Numbered from the stretch's first letter, positions 5,866 to 15,212 are shown. The stretch: 64,000 bases of DNA from Bradyrhizobium iriomotense (GCF_018129405.1 NZ_JAFCLP010000007.1:186001-250000); one strand, 5' to 3'. Program-made: numbers and translations. Notes: generated by a model from the letters alone, not told the origin.

Positions 5866-8559
5866 TCAAAGCTTCAGTCGGACATCGCAGATATCAGGCT
5901 CGGTCGGATCCGGCTTGACCTCGAAACCGAGCTGTCGGCACATTTCGAGCATCACGGTGTTCTCCTGGAGCACATCGCCCGAGATCGCCTTAAGCCCTTC
6001 CGACCTCGCGTAGTTGATGATCAGCTGCATCAGGGCCCATCCGAGCCCCCTGCCCTTGAGATCGGACCGCAGCAGGATCGCATATTCGCCGCTCTCGTAG
6101 ATCGAGTCCGAATGGAGCCGGACGACGCCGACCATCTCGCCGGTCGCCGCGTCGAACGCGATGAAGGCCATCGCGCGCGCATAGTCGAGCTGGGTCAGCC
6201 GCGCGATGAATTCGTGGGTGAACTCCTTCATCGGCGCGAAGAAGCGCAGGCGAAGGTCGTGAGGCGTCACGTGACGCAGGAACTCGTGGATCGTCGGCTC
6301 GTCCTCGGGACGCAACGGCCGCACGAAGATCCGCCAGCCGTCCTTCAGCTCGAGCCGGCGCTCCCACTGCGACGGATAGGCGCGAACGGCGAAATTGGCG
6401 GGGCCAGAGCCTGCGAATTTTCGCTGCGACGGCCCCACCGCGACACGGGCGTCGACCGCCGTCACGCCGGTCTCGTCCGCAAGCAGCGGGTTGATGTCGA
6501 ACTCGCGAATCTCCGGAATATCGGCCGCCATCTGCGCAAGCTTGACCAGCACCATGGCGACGGCGTCCTGCTTAACGGCAGGCACGTCCCGATAGGCGCG
6601 CAGCAGCCGCGAGACCCGGGTGCGATCGATCAAATCACGGGCGAGTTGCAGATCGAGCGGCGGCAGCGCCAGCGCCTTGTCGTTGATGATCTCCACCGCC
6701 GTCCCGCCCCGGCCGAACACCACGACGGTGCCGAAGGTGGGATCGTCGGCCAGACCGAGGATCAGTTCGCGCGCCTTCGCCTTGACGACCATCGCCTGGA
6801 CGATGACGCCGCCGATGCGGGCCTCGGGCCGCAGCTTCCTCGCCCGGGCGAGAATATCGGTAGCGGCCGCGCGCACCGCCTCCGGCGTCGTCAGATTGAG
6901 CACGACACCGCCGACATCCGATTTGTGCACGATGTCGCGCGACATGATCTTCAGCACGACGGTCCCGCCTTGTGCAAATATCTCGTTCGCGCAGACCACC
7001 GCCTGCTCGACGTCACCAGCGGCATAGGTCGGCACCATCGCGATGTCGTAGGCTTCGAGCAGGTGCTTGATCTCGACAGGCTCGAGCCATTTGCGGCCAT
7101 CGGCGATGGCTGCGGCGACGATCTGGCGGGCAGCGCGAGCATCAGGCACAAACGTGTCGGGCATCGCTGGAGGAACCTGGCTCAGCTCCTCGACCACTTC
7201 GCGATGCCGGACCAGATGCATGAATCCGCGCACTGCATCGTCCTCGGTCGGGTAGTTCGGAATGCCCGCGCCGGAGAGCGTCTGAATGATCGACTGGTCG
7301 GCCCCGACCCATGCGGCAAGCACGGGCTTTGCCCAACTGCGGTGCCGCTCGCGATATTTGGCGACGAGATCCGTTACGGTCGTCGCAATGTCGGCAGCCG
7401 AGGCGATTGCCGTCTGCACATTGAGGACGAGAACTGCGTCATTGTCGGAATCGGCCAGCAGCGCCTCGAGTGCAGCCGCATAGCGCGATGCATCGGCATC
7501 GCCCACGATGTCGACGGGATTTGCGCCGGACCAGGTCGACGGTAGTACGCCGTCGAGCTTCTTGCCGGCGTCCGCCGAGATCGACGCCGGAATTCCGCCA
7601 AGCTCGACCAATCGATCGACGGCGAGGACGCCGATGCCGCCGCCATTGGTGAGGATGGCGAGGCGCTTTCCGGTCGGCGATTCGACGCGGCCGAGCGTCT
7701 CGGCGCAATCGAACAGCTCGCGCAGATCGGAGACCCGCAGCACACCCGCACGGCGGAACGCCGCGTCATAGACGGCGTCGGCGCCCGCGAGTGCGCCCGT
7801 ATGGGTCGCGGCCGCCGTCGCTCCTTGCGCCATGCGGCCGGACTTCACCACGACGACCGGCTTGACGCGCGCCGCGGTGCGGGCCGCCGACATGAACTTG
7901 CGCGCGTCCTTGATGGACTCGATATAGAGTAGGATCGCGCGGGTCTTGTGATCCATCGCGAAATAGTCGAGCAGATCGGCAATGTCGACGTCGATCTGGT
8001 CTCCGATCGAGACGATGCCGGAGAAGCCGACGCCGCGCTGCGCGGCCCAATCGACCATGCCGGCGGCAATCGCGCCGGATTGCGAAATCAGCGCAAGATT
8101 TCCCGCTCCCGGCATGTGCGCAGCAAAACTGGCATTGAGGCTTACGCCAGGCATCATGATGCCAAGGCAGTTCGGCCCGATCAGCCGCATGCCGTATTTG
8201 CGAGCCGCCGCGATTGCGGCCTCCTGCAGCGATCCCGGCCCATGGCCCAATCCGGCCGAGACGATCAACGCACCTGCCGAGCCGCGCTGCCCGGCCTGGT
8301 CGATGATGCCCGGAACCTCTCGCGCCGGCGCGGTGATGACCACGAGCTCGGGCACGAATTCCAGCCTGTCCAGGCTCTTGACCGAGGCAACGCCGGCGAT
8401 CTCCGCATGGCGCGGATTCACCAGGCCGAACTGCCCTTTGAATTCGGCCTTGCGGATGTTCTCCAGGACGGCGCGCCCCACGGAGACCGAACGGGCGCTC
8501 GCCCCGACGAGTGCGACCGAACGCGGCGACAGCAGGTTCTTCAGGCGATAGGTTGACAT
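5866..8559 (-). CDS. ADP-forming acyl-CoA synthetase fused to GNAT acetyltransferase
   Basis: An 897-residue protein. The N-terminal CoA-binding Rossmann part (about 1-130) and succinyl-CoA-ligase-like part carry the conserved THTGALAGADAVYDAAFRRA block. An ATP-grasp domain follows (about 480-700, including GGTVVLKIMSRDIVHKSDVG). A GNAT domain is at the C-terminus (about 730-897, including LKGRGLGWALMQLI). The order equals that of the Pat/YfiQ protein acetyltransferases, in which the synthetase-like part is often a sensor rather than an enzyme. Whether this copy makes acetyl-CoA, acetylates proteins, or both is not decidable here. It lies 66 bases after the universal stress gene on the same strand and probably shares its anaerobox promoter. 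Confidence 0.88.
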   Translation of the reverse strand: MSTYRLKNLLSPRSVALVGASARSVSVGRAVLENIRKAEFKGQFGLVNPRHAEIAGVASVKSLDRLEFVPELVVITAPAREVPGIIDQAGQRGSAGALIVSAGLGHGPGSLQEAAIAAARKYGMRLIGPNCLGIMMPGVSLNASFAAHMPGAGNLALISQSGAIAAGMVDWAAQRGVGFSGIVSIGDQIDVDIADLLDYFAMDHKTRAILLYIESIKDARKFMSAARTAARVKPVVVVKSGRMAQGATAAATHTGALAGADAVYDAAFRRAGVLRVSDLRELFDCAETLGRVESPTGKRLAILTNGGGIGVLAVDRLVELGGIPASISADAGKKLDGVLPSTWSGANPVDIVGDADASRYAAALEALLADSDNDAVLVLNVQTAIASAADIATTVTDLVAKYRERHRSWAKPVLAAWVGADQSIIQTLSGAGIPNYPTEDDAVRGFMHLVRHREVVEELSQVPPAMPDTFVPDARAARQIVAAAIADGRKWLEPVEIKHLLEAYDIAMVPTYAAGDVEQAVVCANEIFAQGGTVVLKIMSRDIVHKSDVGGVVLNLTTPEAVRAAATDILARARKLRPEARIGGVIVQAMVVKAKARELILGLADDPTFGTVVVFGRGGTAVEIINDKALALPPLDLQLARDLIDRTRVSRLLRAYRDVPAVKQDAVAMVLVKLAQMAADIPEIREFDINPLLADETGVTAVDARVAVGPSQRKFAGSGPANFAVRAYPSQWERRLELKDGWRIFVRPLRPEDEPTIHEFLRHVTPHDLRLRFFAPMKEFTHEFIARLTQLDYARAMAFIAFDAATGEMVGVVRLHSDSIYESGEYAILLRSDLKGRGLGWALMQLIINYARSEGLKAISGDVLQENTVMLEMCRQLGFEVKPDPTEPDICDVRLKL

Positions 8560-8625
8560 GAAAGCAAATGCGCCCGGTCGGCGGCGCTTCCGATGGTTGG
8601 CGATCAGGCGGAAATGGCGGCAGGC

Positions 8626-9465
8626 CTAGTGCGAGATCATAACCCAGCACGGTGGCTGGCCAATGACAGTCTTTGTCACACCGCCCCAAACGATCTCATT
8701 CAGGCGTGAATGATGGTAGGCTCCCATCACGATCGCATCAATGGCATTGGAATTCGCCCAGCTTCCGAGCACCTTGCCGATCGAGCTGCCGCCGCCCTTC
8801 GTCGTTTCGAACGAAGCGTAGACACCGTGTTCCCTCAGATGCTCGACGAGCGAGGTTCCGGATTGCACGATCTCGTCGGTCTTGTCGTCGGCCACAGTCA
8901 CGACGCGGACCGAGGCCGCAGCCTGAAGAATAGGCATCGCGTCGCCGACTGCGCGCGCCGCGCGTGCGGAGTGATCCCAGGCGATCATGACGTTCTCGAA
9001 TTCCGGTCGCAGCACCTCCACATGCTCTTCCGGGCACAGCAATAGTGGCCGCCCGGATTCGAACAGAAACGTCTCGATGATGTGCTCCGTTCGGCTGTCA
9101 TGCGGCTTCACAGGGACCAGGGTGAGATCGCTGAAGCGCGCATGTTCGGCCAGGATCGGCGCGATCTGGTCCGCCGGCACCTTGCCGGACCGGCTTTGGG
9201 CCCGAATGTTGGCGCGAGACGCCGCACCGGTGAAGGCATCCAGCAGGCGTTGCATATCGCCCGCCCCAGCAGCCCCCTTTGCCTCGGCGGCATCGGGATC
9301 GTCGGGGAGCAGCACCTTCGGTCGCACAAAGAGCTCTTCCTCGAGCGCAAGTGCGGTGATCCTGGCACCGAGATCGGCGGCGACAGAAACGCATTTCTCG
9401 ATCGCTGCGAGGGCCGGTCCACGCGGCTGGCCGACAAGCGGCAGAAAGACGTCCTTGATGGGCAT
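8626..9465 (-). CDS. Tandem universal stress protein (two UspA domains)
   Basis: A 279-residue protein with two UspA-like halves (about 1-150 and 155-279). The second half ends with the nucleotide-loop-like stretch IVMGAYHHSRLNEIVWGGVT. Tandem Usp proteins are typical of hypoxia and stress regulons in alphaproteobacteria and actinobacteria. The start ATG at 9465 has an AGGAG-like site just upstream. The TTGATCCTCGTCAA box begins 47 bases upstream, consistent with FixK/FNR activation. The next gene on this strand is the acyl-CoA synthetase/GNAT fusion, a pairing that suggests coordinated control of metabolism at low oxygen. Confidence 0.88.
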   Translation of the reverse strand: MPIKDVFLPLVGQPRGPALAAIEKCVSVAADLGARITALALEEELFVRPKVLLPDDPDAAEAKGAAGAGDMQRLLDAFTGAASRANIRAQSRSGKVPADQIAPILAEHARFSDLTLVPVKPHDSRTEHIIETFLFESGRPLLLCPEEHVEVLRPEFENVMIAWDHSARAARAVGDAMPILQAAASVRVVTVADDKTDEIVQSGTSLVEHLREHGVYASFETTKGGGSSIGKVLGSWANSNAIDAIVMGAYHHSRLNEIVWGGVTKTVIGQPPCWVMISH

Positions 9466-9512
9466 CGGAATTCTCCTTAGCTGCCAGAATAGGCCGGCTT
9501 TCGTCAGGAGGC

Positions 9513-9526
9513 TTGATCCTCGTCAA
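9513..9526. promoter_or_regulatory. FixK/FNR anaerobox (TTGATCCTCGTCAA)
   Basis: TTGA-N6-TCAA palindrome 47 bases upstream of the universal stress gene. It is one of two boxes in this divergent intergenic region; the other serves the alcohol dehydrogenase. Confidence 0.7.
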
Positions 9527-9561
9527 GCTTCGGGAACTGCCCGCCCCGGCAAGAACGGGCA

Positions 9562-9575
9562 TTGACGGAAGTCAA
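9562..9575. promoter_or_regulatory. FixK/FNR anaerobox (TTGACGGAAGTCAA)
   Basis: TTGA-N6-TCAA palindrome 64 bases before the alcohol dehydrogenase ATG at 9640. A TTG within it could be misread as a gene start. Confidence 0.7.
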
Positions 9576-9639
9576 GGACTGGCCGCGCGCTGCCATTCTA
9601 TGGATAGTTCGGTCGGTGCGGTCCGCCCCGGAGAGACTG

Positions 9640-10623
9640 ATGCGTGCGATGGTGTTGGCGGCCCCGCGAGCGCGGCTCCAGATGGAGGAGCGCGCCGATC
9701 CAATCCCCGGCGAAGGCCAGATCAGGGTCAGGGTCAGCGCATGCGGCGTCTGCCGGACCGATCTCCATGTGGTCGATGCCGAACTGCCCGACATCCGCTA
9801 TCCCATCGTGCCCGGCCATGAAATCGTCGGCCGCGTCGATCTCATCGGCCCCAATGTCGCAATGCATGCGCTGGGCGATCGGGTCGGCATTCCCTGGCTC
9901 GGATTCACCTGCGGAAACTGCCGGTTTTGCCGGGAGGGCATGGAGAACCTCTGCGACCGCCCGCTCTTCACCGGCTATACAAGGGACGGTGGCTATGCAA
10001 CGCACGTCGTCGCCGACGCGCGCTACGCCTTTCCGCTCGGCGAGGCCGGCGACGACGTTGCCCTCGCCCCTCTGCTGTGTGCGGGCCTGATCGGCTGGCG
10101 TTCTCTGGTCCTGGCCGGCGAGGCCGAGCGGCTCGGCATCTACGGCTTCGGCGCCGCGGGCCACATCGTCGCACAAGTCGCGGTCTGGCAGGGACGATCG
10201 GTCCATGCGTTTACCCGGCGCGGAGATGCGGCCGCACAGGACCTCGCGCGCCGGCTCGGCGCCGTCTGGGCCGGCGCTTCGGACGAGATCCCGGACACGC
10301 CGCTCGACGCGGCCATCATCTACGCCCCGGCCGGCGAGCTCGTGCCGGCCGCATTGCGCGCCGTTCGCAAGGGCGGCCGCGTCGTGTGCGCCGGCATCCA
10401 TATGAGCGACATTCCGAGCTTCCCGTATCAACTGCTCTGGCAGGAACGCCAGTTGATCTCCGTTGCCAATCTCACCAGACAGGACGGTCTCGATTTTCTA
10501 AGCATCGCCCCGCAAGCCGGCGTACACACGGAGACGACCGCATTTCCCCTCGATCGGGCCAATGAAGTCCTGGACATGCTGCGGAATGGACAAATTCTTG
10601 GCGCGGCCGTGCTGAAGCCCTGA
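9640..10623 (+). CDS. Zinc-dependent alcohol dehydrogenase
   Basis: A 327-residue medium-chain dehydrogenase. Catalytic zinc ligands are C38 (CGVCRTD) and H60-E61 (PGHE). Structural zinc cysteines are C91, C94, C97 and C105 (CGNCRFC, then NLC). The nucleotide-binding motif is GFGAAGHI. It interconverts alcohols and aldehydes with NAD(P); the substrate is not evident. The ATG at 9640 follows GGAGAG and starts the catalytic domain at the usual place. A fermentative or aldehyde-clearing role at low oxygen fits the anaerobox upstream and the stress genes around it. It is followed 23 bases later by the APH/AAA fusion gene, probably in one transcript. Confidence 0.88.
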   Translation: MRAMVLAAPRARLQMEERADPIPGEGQIRVRVSACGVCRTDLHVVDAELPDIRYPIVPGHEIVGRVDLIGPNVAMHALGDRVGIPWLGFTCGNCRFCREGMENLCDRPLFTGYTRDGGYATHVVADARYAFPLGEAGDDVALAPLLCAGLIGWRSLVLAGEAERLGIYGFGAAGHIVAQVAVWQGRSVHAFTRRGDAAAQDLARRLGAVWAGASDEIPDTPLDAAIIYAPAGELVPAALRAVRKGGRVVCAGIHMSDIPSFPYQLLWQERQLISVANLTRQDGLDFLSIAPQAGVHTETTAFPLDRANEVLDMLRNGQILGAAVLKP

Positions 10624-10646
10624 CGCATCTTGGGACACCAGCTTCG

Positions 10647-12182
10647 ATGACAGACGAAACGGCTGCCCAGGAACGAATCTTCGCGGCGCTCTGCGCCCAT
10701 CCCGGCGTAAGGCGGATCGATACGCACGCCGCGTCGGTCTTTCTCGACGGGCCGCGGGCGCTCAAGATCAAGCGGGCCGTGCGGTTTCCATTCCTCGACT
10801 ATTCGACGCTCGAGAAGCGCAAGACGGCCTGTGAGGAAGAGATCCGGATCAACCGACCGCTGGCGCCGCAGATCTATCATCGCGTCGTGGCGATCACCGA
10901 GGAGACCGATGGATCGCTGAAGGTCGACGGCAGCGGCCGGCCGGTCGAGTATGCGGTCGACATGTCCCGCTTCGACGAAAGCCGGACGCTGGATCATCTG
11001 GCGAAGGCCGGCCCGCTCGATGCAAACCTCGCCTCGGCAACCGCTGACGCCATCGCGGCTTCGCATGCGGCGGCGTCCCGCGCCGACGGCAAGACATGGG
11101 TCGCCTCCATCCCCGGCCTCATCGATGCAAACAGCAACGGCCTGCGGAAGGGCAACCATCTCGAAGCCGAGGCGATCGAGCAGCTCGGCAAGGCCTCGCA
11201 CGCGATGTTCCTGCGCCTGCGGCCGCAGCTTGAAGAACGCGGCCGACAGGGCTTCGTGCGCCGTTGCCACGGCGACCTGCATCTTGCGAACATCGTCTTG
11301 ATCGGCGAACAGCCCGTCCTGTTCGATGCCATCGAGTTCGATGCGCAGATAGCAACCGTCGACGTGCTCTACGATCTCGCATTCGCTCTGATGGACCTGC
11401 TAAGCCATGACCAGGCTGCCGCAGCCAACATCGTGCTGAACCAGTATCTGACCACGTCGCCCGTCGAAACTCTCGACGCGCTGGCCGCCCTGCCACTGTT
11501 CATGTCCATTCGCGCGGCGATCCGTGCGCAGGTGGCACTGGCGCGGCTGACGCGGCTCGATGCCGACCGGAGCGGAATTCTCGGCGAAGCACGCCGTTAT
11601 TTCGACCTCGCCCGGGCGCTGATCGCTCCCCCCGCCCCGCGCCTGATTGCGGTCGGCGGATTATCCGGCACCGGCAAGTCCGTCCTCGCCCGCGCGCTGG
11701 CGCCCCACGTCGCGCCGCAGCCGGGAGCCGTCGTGCTGCGCAGCGACGTCATTCGCAAGCAGCTGTTTCAGGTGGGACACACCGACCGACTGCCACCGTC
11801 CACGTACCGGCCCGACGTCACGGCACGTGTCTACGAGGTACTGGCGCAGCGTGCCCGACAGGCGGTGGTACAAGGCCATTCCGTCATCGTCGATGCCGTC
11901 TTTGCGCGCGAATCCGAACGGGACGAATTGGCCGCTCTAGCTAGCGAATGCAACGTGCCGTTGAGCGGACTATTCCTCGTCGCCGACCTTGCGACCCGTC
12001 AGGCGCGCATCGGCGGCCGCCACGGCGATGCCTCCGACGCCACGCAGGAGGTTGCTGCGCAGCAGGAGCACTATAATATCGGTCACGTCGGTTGGGCGAC
12101 CATCGATGCATCCGGCACACGGGAGCAGACGCTCCAGAGCTGCCGGGACGCGATCGTAAGGCAAGCAAGGCAATCTGATTGA
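10647..12182 (+). CDS. APH-like phosphotransferase fused to P-loop kinase domain
   Basis: A 511-residue two-domain protein. The N-terminal half resembles aminoglycoside-phosphotransferase/kinase folds, with a catalytic loop HGDLHLANIV near residue 208 and a following metal-binding IEFD segment. The C-terminal half has a Walker A GGLSGTGKS near residue 338, like small-molecule kinases and AAA proteins. Such fusions are widespread in Rhizobiales and are annotated as bifunctional aminoglycoside phosphotransferase/ATP-binding proteins, but the true substrate is unknown to me; antibiotic resistance should not be assumed. The gene lies between the alcohol dehydrogenase and a CHAD protein, tightly packed, so it likely belongs to the same low-oxygen unit. 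Confidence 0.82.
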   Translation: MTDETAAQERIFAALCAHPGVRRIDTHAASVFLDGPRALKIKRAVRFPFLDYSTLEKRKTACEEEIRINRPLAPQIYHRVVAITEETDGSLKVDGSGRPVEYAVDMSRFDESRTLDHLAKAGPLDANLASATADAIAASHAAASRADGKTWVASIPGLIDANSNGLRKGNHLEAEAIEQLGKASHAMFLRLRPQLEERGRQGFVRRCHGDLHLANIVLIGEQPVLFDAIEFDAQIATVDVLYDLAFALMDLLSHDQAAAANIVLNQYLTTSPVETLDALAALPLFMSIRAAIRAQVALARLTRLDADRSGILGEARRYFDLARALIAPPAPRLIAVGGLSGTGKSVLARALAPHVAPQPGAVVLRSDVIRKQLFQVGHTDRLPPSTYRPDVTARVYEVLAQRARQAVVQGHSVIVDAVFARESERDELAALASECNVPLSGLFLVADLATRQARIGGRHGDASDATQEVAAQQEHYNIGHVGWATIDASGTREQTLQSCRDAIVRQARQSD

Positions 12183-12193
12183 CGCGGGCAAGG

Positions 12194-13168
12194 ATGTCGC
12201 GACCCACCACGAGTTCGACGGCAGCCGCGCCCGCCAAGCCGGCGACGCGGCGCAATGTCCTGCCCGGCCGCCTCAGCCCCGGCATGGCCTGCGACACGGC
12301 ATTCCGGATCATCGCCCGCCGCCATTTCGATGCCGTGCTCGCGCAGCATGACGGCACGTGCCGTGGCGACCCGGAGGCACTGCATCAGATCCGGATCGCG
12401 CTGACGCATCTGCGCACCGCCATCCGCTTCTTTTCGCCCATGGTCGACGACGGGTTGCGGCCAAACGTCTGGGCCGAGCTGAAATGGCTGAATAGCCAGC
12501 TGGGCATGGTGCGCGACCTCGACGTCGCGATCGACCGGGTCATAGCCGAGAGCGGCGGCGAGCTTGACGTGATTGCCGAACTCCAGCACTGGGACGAGAA
12601 ACGCGCCGAAAGCCACCGCCTGCTGGCGCGCGCGCTGCAATCCGCGCGCTTTCGGCGCTTGGTCGAGCAGACCTCGGGCTGGATCGAGAGCGGCCCCTGG
12701 TCGACCCGGCGCAGCAAGGAGGCGGTCAGGTTGCGCCGATGCCCGCTGGCCGACCACGCGACGGCCCGCCTGACCGAGTGGGAAGAGACGTTGCTCAGGA
12801 AGGCCCGTAAGCTGCGCAAGCTCGACGTCGAGAAGCGTCACAAGCTGCGGCTTCTCAACAAGCGGATGACCTATTCGGTTGAGTCGCTCGCGGACCTGTT
12901 CGCCGACGAATCCTTGACCAAGCAGAAATCGATCCTCAAGCAATTGAGGAAGGCGCAGAGATCGCTTGGACAATTGAACGACGATGCGCGTGGGCAGGCG
13001 CTGGCCGCCTCGTTGAACGGCGCCGGCCCCGAGGCCGGCATTCGCTTCCTCGACCGCAAGCGGGAAAAGAAGCTATTGCGGACTGCCTCGAAAGCGTACC
13101 GGAAACTCGACAAGGCCAAGCCGTTCCGCTCGTCGGACCTTGCGCCGAACGCGCAGCCTGAAGACTAG
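12194..13168 (+). CDS. CHAD-domain protein
   Basis: A 324-residue alpha-helical protein rich in conserved histidines and arginines. Segments such as EALHQIRIALTHLRTAIRFF and the later KRHKLRLLNKRMTYSVE are typical of CHAD domains, which bind inorganic polyphosphate and may sit on PHA granules. ATG at 12194 is chosen; a TTG at 12179 overlapping the previous stop (TTGA) is a possible alternative and would couple translation. The stop codon overlaps the stop of the convergent PHA synthase gene by 4 bases. Proximity to the PHA synthase supports a storage-granule or polyphosphate role by inference only. Confidence 0.8.
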   Translation: MSRPTTSSTAAAPAKPATRRNVLPGRLSPGMACDTAFRIIARRHFDAVLAQHDGTCRGDPEALHQIRIALTHLRTAIRFFSPMVDDGLRPNVWAELKWLNSQLGMVRDLDVAIDRVIAESGGELDVIAELQHWDEKRAESHRLLARALQSARFRRLVEQTSGWIESGPWSTRRSKEAVRLRRCPLADHATARLTEWEETLLRKARKLRKLDVEKRHKLRLLNKRMTYSVESLADLFADESLTKQKSILKQLRKAQRSLGQLNDDARGQALAASLNGAGPEAGIRFLDRKREKKLLRTASKAYRKLDKAKPFRSSDLAPNAQPED

Positions 13169-15003
13169 GTGTGGACGTAATCGCCCGGCGCGTCGGGCAG
13201 GCCGTCAATGTCTCCGCTCCCGATCGACGGCGGATCGCAGGGCGCGCTTGAGCGCGCCGCCAGCCATTGGGTCCATTCAGGCCACCACGAGCCCTCGACG
13301 TGAGGCGCCAGCTTCAGCCACTCCTCCGGACCGACATAAGGCGCGTCCGCGGGCTTGGTCTTGATCTGGTAGTTGTGCCAGGACTCGTCAGGAGGCGCGA
13401 CAACGCCGGCGTTATGACCGCCGCTAGTCAACACGAACGTCACGTCGGCGTCGACCTGATAGTGAATCTTGTAGACGGATCGCCACGGCGCGACATGGTC
13501 GGCAAGCGTGCCGACCACGAACATCGGCGTGTGAATGTCGGACAGCGAGACGCTCCTGCATTCGACGCGATAGCGACCTTCGGCCAGATCGTTGTCGAGG
13601 AACAGCTTGCGCAGATACTCCGAGTGCATGCGATAGGGCAGCCGTGTCGCGTCGGCATTCCACGCCATCAGGTCGCTCAGCGGCGAGCCCTCGCCCATCA
13701 GATAGTCACGCGACAGCCGCGACCAGATCAGCTCATTGGAGCGCAGCAGCTGGAACGCGCCGGCCATCTGTGTCGTGTCGAGATAGCCGCGCTGCCACAT
13801 CATGTCTTCGAGGAAGGCGACCTGGCTCTCGTTGATGAAAAGCGTCAGTTCGCCGGCCTCCGTGAAATCGGTTTGGGCAGCGAGAAGCGTGATGGTGCCG
13901 AGACGGCTATCGCCGTCGCGTCCCATGGCGGCAGCGGCGATCGACAGCAAAGTGCCTCCCAGACAGTAGCCGAGCGCATGGATCTTCCGGCCCGGCACGA
14001 TCCGACCGATCATGTCCAATGCGGCCATCACGCCCAGCTTGCGATAGTCGTCGAAGGCCACATCCCGGTCGTTCGCATCCGGATTGCGCCAGGAGATCGC
14101 GAAGACGGTGAAGCCCTGACCGGTCAGATACTTGACCAGGGAATTCTGCGGCGACAGATCGAGGATGTAGTACTTCATGATCCAGGCCGGCACGATCAGG
14201 ATCGGCTCCGGCCGCACCTGCGCGGTCGTCGGATGGTACTGGATCAGCTCGATCAGGCCGTTGCGGTAGACGACCTTGCCGGGCGAGGCAGCCACCGTCT
14301 TGCCGACGACAAACTGATCGTCGGCCGCCGGCTTCGAGCCGGAGAGCAGGCGCATAACGTCGCTGCACCAGTTTTGCCAGCCGAACACGAAATTTTCTCC
14401 GCCGCTCTGGAACGTTTTTTCCAGAACCTGCGGATTGGTGGCCGCGAAGTTGGACGGCGCCAGCATGTCGAGCATCTGACGCATCGAGAACTCGACGATG
14501 GCTTCATTTGCGTGGGATACGCCGCGTATGCCGGTCGTGGCATCGTGCCACCAGCGCTCGGTGAGCAGAAACGCCTGCGCAAGCAGGTTGAACGGCGCGG
14601 CTTCCCATTGCCGGTCCTTGAAGCGGCGATCCCGTTCCTGCGGTCGAATGACGGACCACGGCTCCTGCGATGTCGCGTGCGCGGCAGCTTCCAGCAATCG
14701 CCCGGTATCGCGAAAAATATTGCGGGAAAGCTCCATCTGGTGCTGCGGCGCCGCCGCAAGATGCGCGCCCCAATCGAGCCAGGCGAGCGACAAGGCCACG
14801 GGCGAAATCCCGCCCGTGAACCGCGCCAGCACGGCATGAAACGCGCGGTCGAGCGGATACGAATCTGGTTCGGGCGGGCAATTGCAGGCAACCGGTGTCG
14901 CTGCGGCCCTTTCGGGAATCGTGGCAGAGACCTCGGCAACCGGCTTGGCGGAGGGAGCCTGCAGCGGCGCTTCGGCCCGTGGCAATATCTTCACGACGCT
15001 CAT
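13165..15003 (-). CDS. phaC: Polyhydroxyalkanoate synthase
   Basis: A 612-residue class I-type PHA synthase that polymerises hydroxyacyl-CoA into storage polyester. The lipase-like box GYCLGG supplies the nucleophile Cys347. Asp502 (LADHVAPW) and His530 (SGGHNAG) complete the triad. The N-terminal ~45 residues are Ala/Pro-rich and variable. Length is close to the family norm of about 590-610. It ends against the CHAD gene with a 4-base convergent overlap and shares its upstream region with the CBS-BON gene. The anaerobox there (15135) is 131 bases away and better spaced for the CBS gene, so control of phaC by it is less certain. Confidence 0.93.
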   Translation of the reverse strand: MSVVKILPRAEAPLQAPSAKPVAEVSATIPERAAATPVACNCPPEPDSYPLDRAFHAVLARFTGGISPVALSLAWLDWGAHLAAAPQHQMELSRNIFRDTGRLLEAAAHATSQEPWSVIRPQERDRRFKDRQWEAAPFNLLAQAFLLTERWWHDATTGIRGVSHANEAIVEFSMRQMLDMLAPSNFAATNPQVLEKTFQSGGENFVFGWQNWCSDVMRLLSGSKPAADDQFVVGKTVAASPGKVVYRNGLIELIQYHPTTAQVRPEPILIVPAWIMKYYILDLSPQNSLVKYLTGQGFTVFAISWRNPDANDRDVAFDDYRKLGVMAALDMIGRIVPGRKIHALGYCLGGTLLSIAAAAMGRDGDSRLGTITLLAAQTDFTEAGELTLFINESQVAFLEDMMWQRGYLDTTQMAGAFQLLRSNELIWSRLSRDYLMGEGSPLSDLMAWNADATRLPYRMHSEYLRKLFLDNDLAEGRYRVECRSVSLSDIHTPMFVVGTLADHVAPWRSVYKIHYQVDADVTFVLTSGGHNAGVVAPPDESWHNYQIKTKPADAPYVGPEEWLKLAPHVEGSWWPEWTQWLAARSSAPCDPPSIGSGDIDGLPDAPGDYVHT

Positions 15004-15134
15004 GGCTGATTGTTCCTGCGGGCTTCAGTTCTACGCCTGCAGCAGGATATGGCGACGCTTCCGCTGCGCGTTGAGCTGCATCAAATCCCGGAAGGGATCA
15101 CGATTGCTCAATCAGGAAAAACGGCCTGGTCCGC

Positions 15135-15148
15135 TTGACCTGGGTCAA
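15135..15148. promoter_or_regulatory. FixK/FNR anaerobox (TTGACCTGGGTCAA)
   Basis: TTGA-N6-TCAA palindrome 64 bases before the CBS-BON gene ATG, the same distance as for the alcohol dehydrogenase box. It lies in the divergent region with phaC. Confidence 0.7.
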
Positions 15149-15212
15149 ACCGCACCCCGACGCTCGGGCTAGGTTTTGCGCATTGAAATTCGACATGCCA
15201 GCGGAGTCTTCC

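Noticed and set aside
10647-12182. Aminoglycoside-resistance enzyme
   Set aside because: The kinase fold is shared by many small-molecule kinases, and the fusion with a second P-loop domain and stress context argue against an antibiotic role.
13267-15009. A 580-codon open frame antisense to phaC
   Set aside because: It mirrors the strong GC-rich codon bias of phaC, has no ribosome site or recognisable motifs, and the minus-strand protein has a full catalytic triad.
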